A stretch of 21,672 bases of DNA from assembly GCA_964576215.1 (NCBI GenBank), contig CAZNVM010000064.1, forward strand, positions 1 through 21,672, in the 5' to 3' direction. The position numbers were made by a program, and so were the translations under genes. The notes below the pieces were generated by a model. It worked only from the letters and a program-made list of their open reading frames with translations, was not told the DNA's origin and did not search any database. Positions 7,509 through 15,109 of this stretch are shown in pieces; positions within the stretch are counted from its first letter, which is position 1, and each line of letters starts with the position of its first letter. The stretch comes from JAVBSX01 sp964576215 (GTDB lineage Bacteria; Planctomycetota; Planctomycetia; Pirellulales; Thermoguttaceae).

Positions 7509-9131
7509 TTACAAATTCAGCGTTCGACCGATTCTCGCAAGCACCCGGACCTTGCCGAGAATCGCGAGGGTTTCGAACAGGCCGAGTCCGACCGCTTTAC
7601 CGGTGGTTGCGACCCGGACGGCGTGGATGATCTGGCCGACCTTGATCTGCTTTTCCTCAAGAAAATCCCCCATCACCTTTTCCAGCGTCGCCGGTTCAAA
7701 CTGAGCGGCGTCGAGCTGCGACAGCTTTTCCCGAAACGCCGCCAAAAGTTCCTTCGCCGCCGGGTCGGACGTAATTCGCTTTTCCAACGCCTTTTCGTCG
7801 TAGGGAAACGCATCGTCGAAGAAATCCGCGAAATCCAGAATGTCGCCCGAGACCCGGATTCGCTCGCCCGTTGCGGAGATCAATTCCCTGGTAAAAGCGG
7901 GGAGTGGGGAGTGGAGAGTGAGGAGACCTGCTTTTTGTAAAAACGGCAAGCAAAGCTCGTATTTTTCGTCGACCGTCTTTTTTTGCATGTGCATTTCCTG
8001 AAACGCGAAGAGCTTTTTGGCGTCAAACGACGCGGCTCCTTTGATGACGCGGTCGATGGAAAACAGCCGGGTCAAATCTTCCATCGTGAAAAACTCTGTC
8101 TTATCGTCAAGCGACCAGCCAAGCAAGGCAAGGTAATTGACAATCGCTTCCGGGAGATAGCCGACCTGCTTGTAAAAATCGACGATCACCGGGTTGAACC
8201 CGTCGGTGGTTGTTTCGAGTCCGATTTTTTGGGCGATGCGGTTTCCATGTTCGACCAGATCGGCAAAATCCTTGTTTTTCAGGTATTTGTCGAGTTTCCG
8301 CTTGCTGAGTTTCGTTTTGCTGCCCGGCTCGGCGACGAACGGCAAATGGGCATACTGCGGCAGGCGATACCCGAGGGCCTGGATCATAAAAATCTGACGA
8401 GGCGTGTTCGAGAGGTGTTCTTCGGCTCGAATTACATGTGAAATTTCAAAATCCTCGTCGTCGACGACGTTGGCCAAGTGATAAATGAACGATCCGTCGG
8501 CCCGCTGAATGACGTGGTCCTGCTCGTTGGCCCAATCGAATTCGACCTTGCCGCGAACAAGATCGTCGATGACGAGTTTTCCTTCCCGGGGCATTTTGAG
8601 TCGTACCACAGCACTACGTCCGGCGTTTTCGAATCGGATTTTGTCCGCTTTCGTTTGGGCCATGAATTTCCGGCTGTAGACAAAGGTTCGCTTTTCGGCA
8701 ACGGCGGCGTCCCGTTCGGCCTGAATTTCTTCAGGCAAGGCGTAATCGTTGTACGCAAACCCTTTGGCAATGAGCTGGTTGACTGCCGCTTGGTATTTTT
8801 CCGAACGCTGCGATTGATAATAGACGGCAGACGGCAGGTGGCAGGCGGCAGAAGATTCAGGTTTGACGCTTGCGTCCGCTACTGTCTGCCGTCTGACGTC
8901 TGTAGACTCTTTTCCTGGTCCTTCGTCCCAGTCGATTCCAAGCCAACGCAGTCCGTCAAGGATCGGAGCAAGAGCCTCTTCGACGTTCCGTTGCTGGTCG
9001 GTGTCGTCGATTCGAAGGATAAATTGTCCTCCGTGTTGTTTGGCGAAGAGATAATTGAACAAAGCGGTGCGGACTCCGCCGATATGCAAATAACCGGTCG
9101 GACTGGGAGCGAAACGGGTACGGACTCTCAT
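7509..9131 (-). CDS. gltX: Glutamyl-tRNA synthetase with repeat-derived insertion
   Basis: This class I aminoacyl-tRNA synthetase charges tRNA with glutamate. At 540 residues it is somewhat longer than the usual 470-500. The signature PSPTGYLHIGG lies at 9-19 (HIGH motif LHIG at 15-18), and the KMSKS-equivalent KLSKR at 274-278. Landmarks such as YYQSQR, GRSAVVRLK and HVIRAEEHLSNTPRQ are in order. Between DEGP and YYQSQR, where homologues have a short GGP-type loop, this protein has about 30 residues (72-103) encoded mostly by a heptamer array at 8822-8905. A second array encodes part of the segment around 403-412 in the anticodon-binding half. The frame stays open through both and all motifs downstream are intact, so the enzyme is probably functional. 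Whether it is a discriminating or non-discriminating GluRS cannot be told here. Confidence 0.95.
   Translation of the reverse strand: MRVRTRFAPSPTGYLHIGGVRTALFNYLFAKQHGGQFILRIDDTDQQRNVEEALAPILDGLRWLGIDWDEGPGKESTDVRRQTVADASVKPESSAACHLPSAVYYQSQRSEKYQAAVNQLIAKGFAYNDYALPEEIQAERDAAVAEKRTFVYSRKFMAQTKADKIRFENAGRSAVVRLKMPREGKLVIDDLVRGKVEFDWANEQDHVIQRADGSFIYHLANVVDDEDFEISHVIRAEEHLSNTPRQIFMIQALGYRLPQYAHLPFVAEPGSKTKLSKRKLDKYLKNKDFADLVEHGNRIAQKIGLETTTDGFNPVIVDFYKQVGYLPEAIVNYLALLGWSLDDKTEFFTMEDLTRLFSIDRVIKGAASFDAKKLFAFQEMHMQKKTVDEKYELCLPFLQKAGLLTLHSPLPAFTRELISATGERIRVSGDILDFADFFDDAFPYDEKALEKRITSDPAAKELLAAFREKLSQLDAAQFEPATLEKVMGDFLEEKQIKVGQIIHAVRVATTGKAVGLGLFETLAILGKVRVLARIGRTLNL
7898..7925. repeat. Heptamer array inside gltX (4 units)
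   Basis: CGGGGAG, TGGGGAG, TGGAGAG and TGAGGAG follow one another in 7-nt phase. On the coding strand they are read as part of the LLTLHSPLPAF segment of GluRS. The unit type is unlike the flanking codons. Confidence 0.65.
8822..8905. repeat. Inverted heptamer array inside gltX (84 bp, read in frame)
   Basis: The segment divides into twelve 7-mers. The outer ones are clear repeats: AGACGGC twice, then AGGTGGC and AGGCGGC on the left; TCTGCCG, TCTGACG and TCTGTAG on the right. The central units are degenerate. AGACGGCAGAC (8822-8832) is the exact complement of GTCTGCCGTCT (8884-8894), giving a hairpin. 84 bp is a multiple of both 3 and 7, so the gltX frame is preserved. Confidence 0.75.
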
Positions 9132-9183
9132 GGTGGTTCGGATAAAAATTGACGTTCAACCTTAACAAAGAAGGCTGGAGAAG

Positions 9184-9546
9184 CTATTCTCCCGCTCCTT
9201 TAATGATTCCGTTTTTCTCATCAACTTTCAGAATTGTCGGTTTGTAATTGGCGAGTTCTTTTTCGTCGACATTGGCGTAAGTGATAACGACGATGATATC
9301 GCCGACCATACCGGCTCTTGCGGCGGGACCGTTCAAAAGCATGACCCCGGAGTCTTCGGGGCCTTCAATTGCGTAAGTGATAAGCCGCGAGCCGTTGTTG
9401 AGATTCAAGACGTGAACCTGTTCGCCGGGAAGAATATTCGCCGCACGCAGAAGTTTGCCGTCAATCGTAATACTCCCTTCGTAATGCAAGTCCGTTGCGG
9501 TCAGGGTTGCCCGATGAATTTTCGACTTGAGCATAATACGTTGCAC
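9184..9546 (-). CDS. panD: Aspartate 1-decarboxylase proenzyme
   Basis: PanD makes beta-alanine for pantothenate from aspartate, using a pyruvoyl cofactor formed by self-cleavage. The 120-residue protein has the family opening MLKSKIHRATLT, the processing site G24-S25 in YEGSITID, and the LNGPAAR segment followed by GDIIVVITYA. The start is GTG at 9546: AGAGGAG lies 7 nt before it, and this start puts Gly-Ser at 24-25 exactly as in the E. coli proenzyme. The ATG four codons later would be too far from the ribosome binding site. panB is in the window but 11 kb away, so the pathway genes are dispersed. Confidence 0.95.
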   Translation of the reverse strand: MQRIMLKSKIHRATLTATDLHYEGSITIDGKLLRAANILPGEQVHVLNLNNGSRLITYAIEGPEDSGVMLLNGPAARAGMVGDIIVVITYANVDEKELANYKPTILKVDEKNGIIKGAGE

Positions 9547-9946
9547 GATGAAACTCCTCTAAAGTTGCAATGTTTGAAAGCCTAGAGTTTACAGGCTCGC
9601 GTCGAAAGTGGAAGGAGGGAAGAAGAGGATTGCTTTTCCCGCGGGTACAGCAAATTTTGTGACATTTCAGCGGAATATTCACAGAAATTGCTATTTCCCC
9701 AATAGTTGATTTATGGTACTCAAAGTGTAAACGAAATGGTAATGAAACTGGAAAAAGTGTTGAAATTTAAGGGTATCGGGCATCGGGAATCGGGCATAGG
9801 TGATAAGTGAAAAACTTACTCCAATTTCCGATTCCCGATGCCCGATTCCCGATTCCCGATGCCCTTGACGGTTTTGAGTATCTGTTTGTTTACACTTTGA
9901 GTACAATAGCAAAAAGAGTTTGAGGCTTACCTTCCGGTAACAAGAG
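9547..9946. other. 400-bp gene-free interval
   Basis: It lies between panD and the histidine-kinase gene. The first part (9561-9715) shows no convincing gene, RNA or repeat. The remainder is the compound inverted-repeat element at 9716-9904 and about 40 bp of unassigned sequence. Confidence 0.6.
9716..9904. mobile_element. Compound element: terminal inverted repeats around an inverted heptamer array
   Basis: Perfect 17-bp terminal inverted repeats, GTACTCAAAGTGTAAAC (9716-9732) and its complement (9888-9904), bound a 189-bp unit. Inside, after a GAAACTGGAAAAAGTG-type segment, heptamers of the GGGAATC family run from 9771 and their complements run back from about 9823 to 9863, giving a long hairpin. 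The left flank and both ends recur at 16216-16357. No convincing flanking direct repeat was found here, and the element has no coding capacity. It could be a non-autonomous mobile element or a conserved regulatory repeat. Confidence 0.65.
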
Positions 9947-11650
9947 CTACGCAGCCTCCCCCTCGGAAATGAGTAGCGGGATTTCCAAAACGAACCGTGC
10001 TCCGCCGAGCGGCGAGTTAGTCAAACGTACGTTTCCGTTGTGTTCCTGAAGAATTTTCTGCGTGACCGCCAGGCCCAGACCGGTTCCCTGCTCCTTTTTC
10101 GTCGTCTGGAACGGACGGAACAATTGGTCTTTTTGTTCGTTCGGAATACCTGCTCCGCTATCGTCGATGGTAATCTCGACACGTCCGAACGCTTCGTTCA
10201 GTTTTGAGGTAATCTCGATTTTCCCCTCCTCTTGTTCGGCAACGGCGTCAATCGCGTTGGTCAGTACGTTGGTAATCGCACGGGCCATTTGTTTGGAATC
10301 GAAACAAAAAGCAGGGATCGAATCGTCCGGCGTCCAACTCAACGAAATTTCCAGAGGTTGCACTCTTCCTTGCATCAATTCGACGGCGTCGTTGATGATT
10401 TGATTGATGTCCCCGAACGAAAACGCCGGTTCACGCTCTTTGCTCAACGCAAGCATATCGAGAACCATGTCGGAAATCAGCCCTTGATTCTTTTGGACGA
10501 TTCTCCACCCCTGCGAGATCAGTTCCTCATTGTGTTCGTCCAAGCCTTTTTCAATGAGAAAACTTCCACCGGTGATTCCCTGCAAAATATTTTTAATGTC
10601 ATGCGACAACACGGCGACCGTTTGTCCCACGGCCGCCAAACGCTCCGCTTGAAGCATACCGCGATAGTACCGGGTATCCTCTACGGCTAGTGCCGCTTGA
10701 TGAGCGATGGCCCCCATCAATTTCAAATGGTCCCGATTGAAACGCCGTGATTGCTCCTTCTCGGGATCGTCCGGCTCCTGCGATTCGCCGGTCCCAAAAG
10801 AATCCAGATAAATCACGCCGATTGTTCCGTACCGTCCCTGCATGGGAACGCAAATGACGTCGCGTATCGAATCGGCGAGAATACTCGCTCCGGGATCCCA
10901 GCGGTCGTCCAAACTAGCGTCGTTCGTTAAAATTCCTTCCTCGGTGTTCAGAACGTAATCGAGAATCGTTTGGCTGATCCTCATCGGTGATTGCGATTCG
11001 GCGGTATCCCGTGTTCGGAAGACTTGGGGAACCAGGTTTTTCGACTCGTTCTCAAAGAGTAAAATACAAGCCCGATCAATGTGAACCCAATCGAAAATCA
11101 AATCAATGATCCGGTGAAGCAAACGGTCCGTATCCAGCGTCTGGCTGACGACCAGTGCCGTGTGGTACATCATTTTCAGGTGTCCCTTGGCTTTCCGTAG
11201 CCAGGGACTTTGACGAGCTTCCGAAAGGCCCTCGGAAATACTTTCAAACAGCCATGTTCCTTCGTCTTTCGGAACGGATGCAATGATTGCCGCCGCCGGG
11301 TCCATTGCATCCGAATCAATTTGGACATTCACCGCCCCTTGCGAACTTCCCTCTTCTTCAGAATCGGTTTTTGTGTACAGAAGCAACGTTCGTCCGATTT
11401 GAATCTGGTCGCCGCTGTGAAGCAGGGTGGACTGAACCCGTTTGCCGTTGACAAAGAGGCCGTTGGAGCTTTTCAAGTCGTAAATAATGTCCTGTCGGTT
11501 GTCTTTTCGAATTTCCGCATGTTTTCGGGAGACTTCCGGATCGTGAAGCTGGAAAATATTGTTCATTTCCCGACCGATGGAAACGACGGTCTCCCGGATT
11601 TCAAAACGGCAACCTTGATCGCTCCCTCGAATCACGAAAAGAAAAGACAT
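9947..11650 (-). CDS. Cytosolic FHA-GAF sensor histidine kinase
   Basis: The 567-residue protein has no transmembrane segment. Residues 1-95 form an FHA domain with its phosphothreonine-binding residues visible (G26-R27, S41 with H44, N63-G64). Residues about 165-330 form a GAF sensor domain. The kinase core follows: phosphoacceptor H350 in LSHDIKN, N-box N461/N465, D497 in DDSGAG, and GTGLGLA at 522-528. FHA plus GAF on a histidine kinase suggests that threonine phosphorylation or a bound small molecule controls phosphotransfer; this is inference. No response-regulator gene adjoins it. CheB in the window has a receiver domain, but it lies 3.5 kb away across an opposing gene, so a partnership is not supported. 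nadD lies upstream on the same strand across a heptamer array. The ATG lacks a clear Shine-Dalgarno. Confidence 0.92.
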   Translation of the reverse strand: MSFLFVIRGSDQGCRFEIRETVVSIGREMNNIFQLHDPEVSRKHAEIRKDNRQDIIYDLKSSNGLFVNGKRVQSTLLHSGDQIQIGRTLLLYTKTDSEEEGSSQGAVNVQIDSDAMDPAAAIIASVPKDEGTWLFESISEGLSEARQSPWLRKAKGHLKMMYHTALVVSQTLDTDRLLHRIIDLIFDWVHIDRACILLFENESKNLVPQVFRTRDTAESQSPMRISQTILDYVLNTEEGILTNDASLDDRWDPGASILADSIRDVICVPMQGRYGTIGVIYLDSFGTGESQEPDDPEKEQSRRFNRDHLKLMGAIAHQAALAVEDTRYYRGMLQAERLAAVGQTVAVLSHDIKNILQGITGGSFLIEKGLDEHNEELISQGWRIVQKNQGLISDMVLDMLALSKEREPAFSFGDINQIINDAVELMQGRVQPLEISLSWTPDDSIPAFCFDSKQMARAITNVLTNAIDAVAEQEEGKIEITSKLNEAFGRVEITIDDSGAGIPNEQKDQLFRPFQTTKKEQGTGLGLAVTQKILQEHNGNVRLTNSPLGGARFVLEIPLLISEGEAA

Positions 11651-11672
11651 AAACTTGGAGATGATAGAGGAT

Positions 11673-11757
11673 GGGAAATCAGGCTTCAGGCATCAGGTGG
11701 CAGGAAATTGATTTTTCACTCATCACTGATCATTGATCACTGATTCCCGATGTCCTT
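11673..11757. repeat. Heptamer array between nadD and the kinase gene
   Basis: After GGGAAATC, units AGGCTTC, AGGCATC and AGGTGGC run to 11701. After a degenerate stretch, TCACTCA, TCACTGA, TCATTGA and TCACTGA run from 11716 to 11743, then TTCCCGA and TGTCCTT. The last unit overlaps the nadD stop codon (11756-11758). Confidence 0.85.
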
Positions 11758-12364
11758 ACTGGTAAAGCCGATGGGTTGCGATGTACGTTTCCACGGCGTG
11801 CGGCGTTTGAAAACGGATGCGTTTTCCTTCGGCGAGGAGTTTCCGAATTTGGGTCGAGGAAAGCTCAATAAGCGGCATCGGAACGAGATAATTTCGAAAA
11901 AGTTCCAACCGCTTTGGAGAAACCACCGACGAAAGTGCCCCATAATCCGGGAGCGGCGTATTCGGTCTCGCCGCAACGACCGGAATTGCAAGTTCGCAAA
12001 TTTCTTCCGCTTTATGCCAATTCGGCAAATCGTTCAACATGTCCGCTCCGAGAATCAAGTACAGTTCCGGGCCACAGAACGTTTCGTTGAAGTGTCGTAG
12101 CGTGTCAATCGTGTAATTCCGCTCGGCGTGTGAATCAATTTCGAACCGGCTTGTGCAAAATTCGTCGCAGCCGCTCAGAGCGAGATTGACCATTTCAATC
12201 CGATCTTCAGCCGGGGCAAACGCCCGGTTCGGCTTGTGCGGCGCAACCCCGGTTGGTACGAAAACGATCCGATCCAGCTTACATTCCCGTAAACAGGTTT
12301 CCGCCAACAAGAGATGTCCCCAATGAATCGGGTCGAAACTTCCCCCGTAAATGCCGATTTTCAT
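11756..12364 (-). CDS. nadD: Nicotinate-nucleotide adenylyltransferase
   Basis: NadD transfers AMP from ATP to nicotinate mononucleotide to form deamido-NAD in the cytoplasm. The 202-residue length is typical. The nucleotidyltransferase signature GGSFDPIHWGH is at 7-17, GAD at 106-108, W116 in the LPNWHK segment, and the C-terminal SSTQIR at 169-174. The ATG begins directly at the MKIGIYGGSFDP strand, as expected for the family. Its stop codon is embedded in a heptamer array. A possible promoter lies just upstream, between the gene and a MITE. Confidence 0.95.
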   Translation of the reverse strand: MKIGIYGGSFDPIHWGHLLLAETCLRECKLDRIVFVPTGVAPHKPNRAFAPAEDRIEMVNLALSGCDEFCTSRFEIDSHAERNYTIDTLRHFNETFCGPELYLILGADMLNDLPNWHKAEEICELAIPVVAARPNTPLPDYGALSSVVSPKRLELFRNYLVPMPLIELSSTQIRKLLAEGKRIRFQTPHAVETYIATHRLYQ

Positions 12365-12381
12365 AGTACACTTATTCCGTC

Positions 12382-12412
12382 ATTATCCACCACAGCCCTC
12401 TTCTTCCGTCAA
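12382..12412 (-). promoter_or_regulatory. Possible sigma70-type promoter of nadD
   Basis: On the minus strand TTGACG (12412-12407) is followed after 19 nt by GATAAT (12387-12382), 17 nt before the nadD ATG. Both boxes are close to consensus, but the spacer is longer than the ideal 17 nt. Confidence 0.3.
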
Positions 12413-12459
12413 GTTATACAATTCGTAAACCCGTGTGTCAATCTGTCAGCAGTAAAGCG

Positions 12460-12605
12460 CAAGAGAACTGCAAAGTCCCTGGGAACGCAGGCATCTTGCC
12501 TGCGCGAGGCAGGCTGGAAGCCTGCGAACCCAGGGGCAGGCAAGATGCCTGCGTTCCCAGAGGCGCCCTCAATTTCTATCCATTTTGAACAATGCAGTTC
12601 TCTTG
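12460..12605. mobile_element. MITE-like palindromic element, subfamily A, copy 2
   Basis: The 146-bp element has perfect 13-bp terminal inverted repeats: CAAGAGAACTGCA at 12460-12472 and its complement at 12593-12605. It carries the shared CTGGGAACGCAGGC arms. The flanks CAGTAAAGCG (left) and TAGCAAAGCG (right) match at 8 of 10 positions, compatible with an aged target-site duplication. It is inverted relative to copy 1 at 1-140. With the short flanks it makes up most of the 326-bp gene-free interval between nadD and the next gene. Confidence 0.82.
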
Positions 12606-12619
12606 TAGCAAAGCGTCTC

Positions 12620-12648
12620 TTGTTTTCTTGCTGATTTCGGACTACAAT
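12620..12648 (+). promoter_or_regulatory. Possible promoter of the large membrane-protein gene
   Basis: TTGTTT (12620-12625), a 17-nt spacer and TACAAT (12643-12648) lie about 40 bp before the ATG at 12691, just outside the MITE. The -10 box is good; the -35 box matches only in its first three bases. Confidence 0.3.
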
Positions 12649-12690
12649 GACCGCACATTAAAGAATCGTTCTTTTCCACGAAAATGAGAA

Positions 12691-14976
12691 ATGATATTCG
12701 TCAAACTACGGCAATTACGCTTTCTGTTGCGTGTTTTCACCGCAATTGACGGAACGGCGTCCGCTCTGTTTGCGATTGCGTCGCTTTTGGTGCTGGACCT
12801 TTGCGGCGACCGTTTTTTCGAATTTTCGCAGTTCTTCAGGATACTTTTGCTCCCGACGCTCGCTGTTTTGATCGGCATGATCGTTTGGAAGCGGCTCCTC
12901 TCCCGGCTTTTTTGCCCCATTCAAGATTGGCAACTTGCCCAGCTTTTCGAGAAACGTGAACCGCGTTTGAACGAATCGCTGATTACCAGCGTCGAATTAC
13001 AGCGGGAAGGGCAGGAAACAGGCACCTCGTATTTTCTCCGGGAAACGGCCCAACGGGCCGCGTCGCTGATTGAACCGATTTCCGTTCCTTCGCTGTTTCG
13101 ATACAACCGGCTTGCGCTGCGGGTCGTCGCTGTTCTTGTGTTTCTCGGCGGTTTGATCGGTTTGGGGTTCGCCTTTTCCGAAACGGCACACCTTTGGTTT
13201 TCGCGGAATATTCTCCTGTCCGAAAAACAATGGCCTCGTTTGTCCCGGATTCACGTCGAAGGGTTCGACGCAAACGGCGTCGCCAAAATTGCCCGGGGCG
13301 ATTCCTTTCTGCTCACCATTCTTGCGGAGACGGCTACGCCGCAGGTTCCGGGTTCCGTCACTTTTCAACTCCGTACTCTTACCGGCGAAAACGCCAGATC
13401 GTTCACCATCAATCAATTCGGTACGAGAAAAATTGACGACGTGGAATACCGCTCCTTTTTCCACACGATTCCGGAGCTATTTGATCCCGTGTCGCTTTCG
13501 ATCACGGCGGGAGACTCGCGGATCGATGGTTTGACGATTGAAACCGTTCCGCCGCCGATGGTGCCCCGAACGGAACTGTTGCTTCGTTTCCCGCCTTACA
13601 TGCAGCGGACCGACCAAACGATTCAAGCGACAGATCGGGCGTTTATTCCGGAGGGAACGACCGTAACCGTCCGCAACGGGACGAACAAACCGATTGACTC
13701 CGCCGCGATTTCCGTCAATGGTCAACCGCCCCTTGCCGCAACGATTGCGGAGGACGGTTCCTTGTCCCTCGAGTTGCCCGACTTGCGAACGGCGACGCAT
13801 TTGGAATGGACGCTCACCGATTTTGACGGAATCAAAAACCGCAAACCGATTCGACTTGAACTGGAAATCGTCAAGGATCAACCCCCGCTCGTTTCGTCCC
13901 GGTTGGATGGAATCGGACAGGCGATTACGCCGATTGCCGTACTCCCGACGCTCGGGGAAGTGACGGACGACTACGGCTTGTCAGAAATTCGGTACAGATA
14001 TTCCGTCGCTCGCCTCCAAAGACCTCATGCAGCCGACGACGAACCGTCGGAAATCGCAGGGCCGGAGTCGGAAGGGATCCGACAGATTGCGTCGCTTGGG
14101 GGAACGATCACGAATCAACCGCTTGGCGAAGCGTTTTCCGTTGCGGAATTATTGGTGCAACCGGGGGACCGCCTGTCACTGTTGGTCGAAGCGACCGACG
14201 CTTTTTCCCTGCCGCCGCTTAAAGGTGAACCACAGACGCAACCGCATTGCGGCGTCGGCGAACGGTTCGAACTGGAAATCGTGAGCGCTCCACGGCTCAA
14301 GGGAATTCTCGATGCCCGCGAAATCGGTCTGAGGCAACGGTTTGAAGCATTGATCGAGGAAGTGAAGCGTACTCGCGGTTTGCTGGAGGAAATTCGATTG
14401 GAAAAAACGTCGGAACAGATTGCGGAGGAGGTAAAAGCGAAAAAAGAAGCGGAAAATAAGAACGAAATTCCGACGCCGAAACCGGACCGGATTGCCGAAG
14501 AGCAGGCAACGCAAGCGGTGTACAACACGCAGCGTTCGCTTCGGGATTCCGAAAAGGAGAAGTACGATCTCGGTGGTATCATCAAGGGATTCCAGGGAAT
14601 CCGCAAGGAGATGCAGAACAACCAGATTTTCACGCCGGAAGCACAGCAGCGTCTCGACACAGGACTCCTTGACCCGATGCGGCAATTGGTCGAAAGGGAT
14701 TTTTTCGAGTTCGACGAGCTTTTAACCAAACTCGGTCGTGATCTGGAGAATCGGGAAACCGTCGAGCGCAACGAAATTCAAAAGTCCCACCAGGCGGCCC
14801 TGACGCAATTGGACCGAATCCTGGCGAAGATGGCGAACATTCGTGACCGCATGGTCCAAATGGAAAGTTTCAACGAAGCGATTGAATTGCTCAAGGAAAT
14901 CATCAAAGAGCAGGAATCCATTCGAAATGAAACGAATGAGGAGAGGAAAAAACAGTTGCGTGGTCTGTTGGAATAA
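12691..14976 (+). CDS. Large DUF4175-like membrane protein with C-terminal coiled coil
   Basis: The 761-residue protein has two N-terminal transmembrane segments (about 21-38 and 50-67), a short loop with EKREPRLNESLITSVEL (87-103), and a third transmembrane segment (about 141-163). A long extracytoplasmic region follows (about 165-540), rich in beta-strand-like Ig-type segments. The C-terminal 200 residues are charged and helical, rich in Lys and Glu, and probably coiled coil. This architecture resembles DUF4175-type proteins, often encoded with MoxR ATPase and DUF58 genes in planctomycetes, but no such neighbour is present here. The biochemical role is unknown. The start ATG overlaps a two-unit heptamer-like motif (AATGAGA, AATGATA), and an upstream ATG is out of frame. 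The stop lies 4 bp before the longest heptamer array. Confidence 0.75.
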   Translation: MIFVKLRQLRFLLRVFTAIDGTASALFAIASLLVLDLCGDRFFEFSQFFRILLLPTLAVLIGMIVWKRLLSRLFCPIQDWQLAQLFEKREPRLNESLITSVELQREGQETGTSYFLRETAQRAASLIEPISVPSLFRYNRLALRVVAVLVFLGGLIGLGFAFSETAHLWFSRNILLSEKQWPRLSRIHVEGFDANGVAKIARGDSFLLTILAETATPQVPGSVTFQLRTLTGENARSFTINQFGTRKIDDVEYRSFFHTIPELFDPVSLSITAGDSRIDGLTIETVPPPMVPRTELLLRFPPYMQRTDQTIQATDRAFIPEGTTVTVRNGTNKPIDSAAISVNGQPPLAATIAEDGSLSLELPDLRTATHLEWTLTDFDGIKNRKPIRLELEIVKDQPPLVSSRLDGIGQAITPIAVLPTLGEVTDDYGLSEIRYRYSVARLQRPHAADDEPSEIAGPESEGIRQIASLGGTITNQPLGEAFSVAELLVQPGDRLSLLVEATDAFSLPPLKGEPQTQPHCGVGERFELEIVSAPRLKGILDAREIGLRQRFEALIEEVKRTRGLLEEIRLEKTSEQIAEEVKAKKEAENKNEIPTPKPDRIAEEQATQAVYNTQRSLRDSEKEKYDLGGIIKGFQGIRKEMQNNQIFTPEAQQRLDTGLLDPMRQLVERDFFEFDELLTKLGRDLENRETVERNEIQKSHQAALTQLDRILAKMANIRDRMVQMESFNEAIELLKEIIKEQESIRNETNEERKKQLRGLLE

Positions 14977-14980
14977 TTTA

Positions 14981-15106
14981 GGGAATCGGGCATAGGTGAT
15001 AAATGACAAATGAGAAATGAGAAATGAGAAATGAGAAATCCATCCCCTATTTCCTATTTCCTATTTCCTATTTCCTATGCCCGATTCCCTATGCCCGATT
15101 CCCGGT
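14981..15106. repeat. Longest heptamer array: 18 in-phase units, inverted halves, between convergent genes
   Basis: 126 bp divide exactly into eighteen 7-mers. The left part holds GGGAATC, GGGCATA and GGTGATA, then AATGACA and four AATGAGA. The right part holds CCCCTAT, four TTCCTAT, then GCCCGAT and TCCCTAT alternating. GGGAATCGGGCATAGG at the left is exactly complementary to 15074-15089 and again to 15088-15103. The resulting hairpin lies between two convergent stop codons and could act as a two-way transcription barrier, which is an inference. Confidence 0.92.
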
Positions 15107-15109
15107 GCC

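Noticed and set aside
8478..9152. A 224-residue plus-strand open frame opposite gltX
   Set aside because: It is antisense to a clearly identified GluRS, shows no recognisable motif and is best explained as a codon-bias shadow.
9561..9715. A small gene or RNA in the gap upstream of panD
   Set aside because: Only a short frame without a ribosome binding site or motif is present, and no stable conserved-looking fold was recognised.
9706..9914. Target-site duplication around the compound element at 9716-9904
   Set aside because: The flanks (ending TTATG on the left, starting AATAGC on the right) do not match, so none is claimed for this copy.
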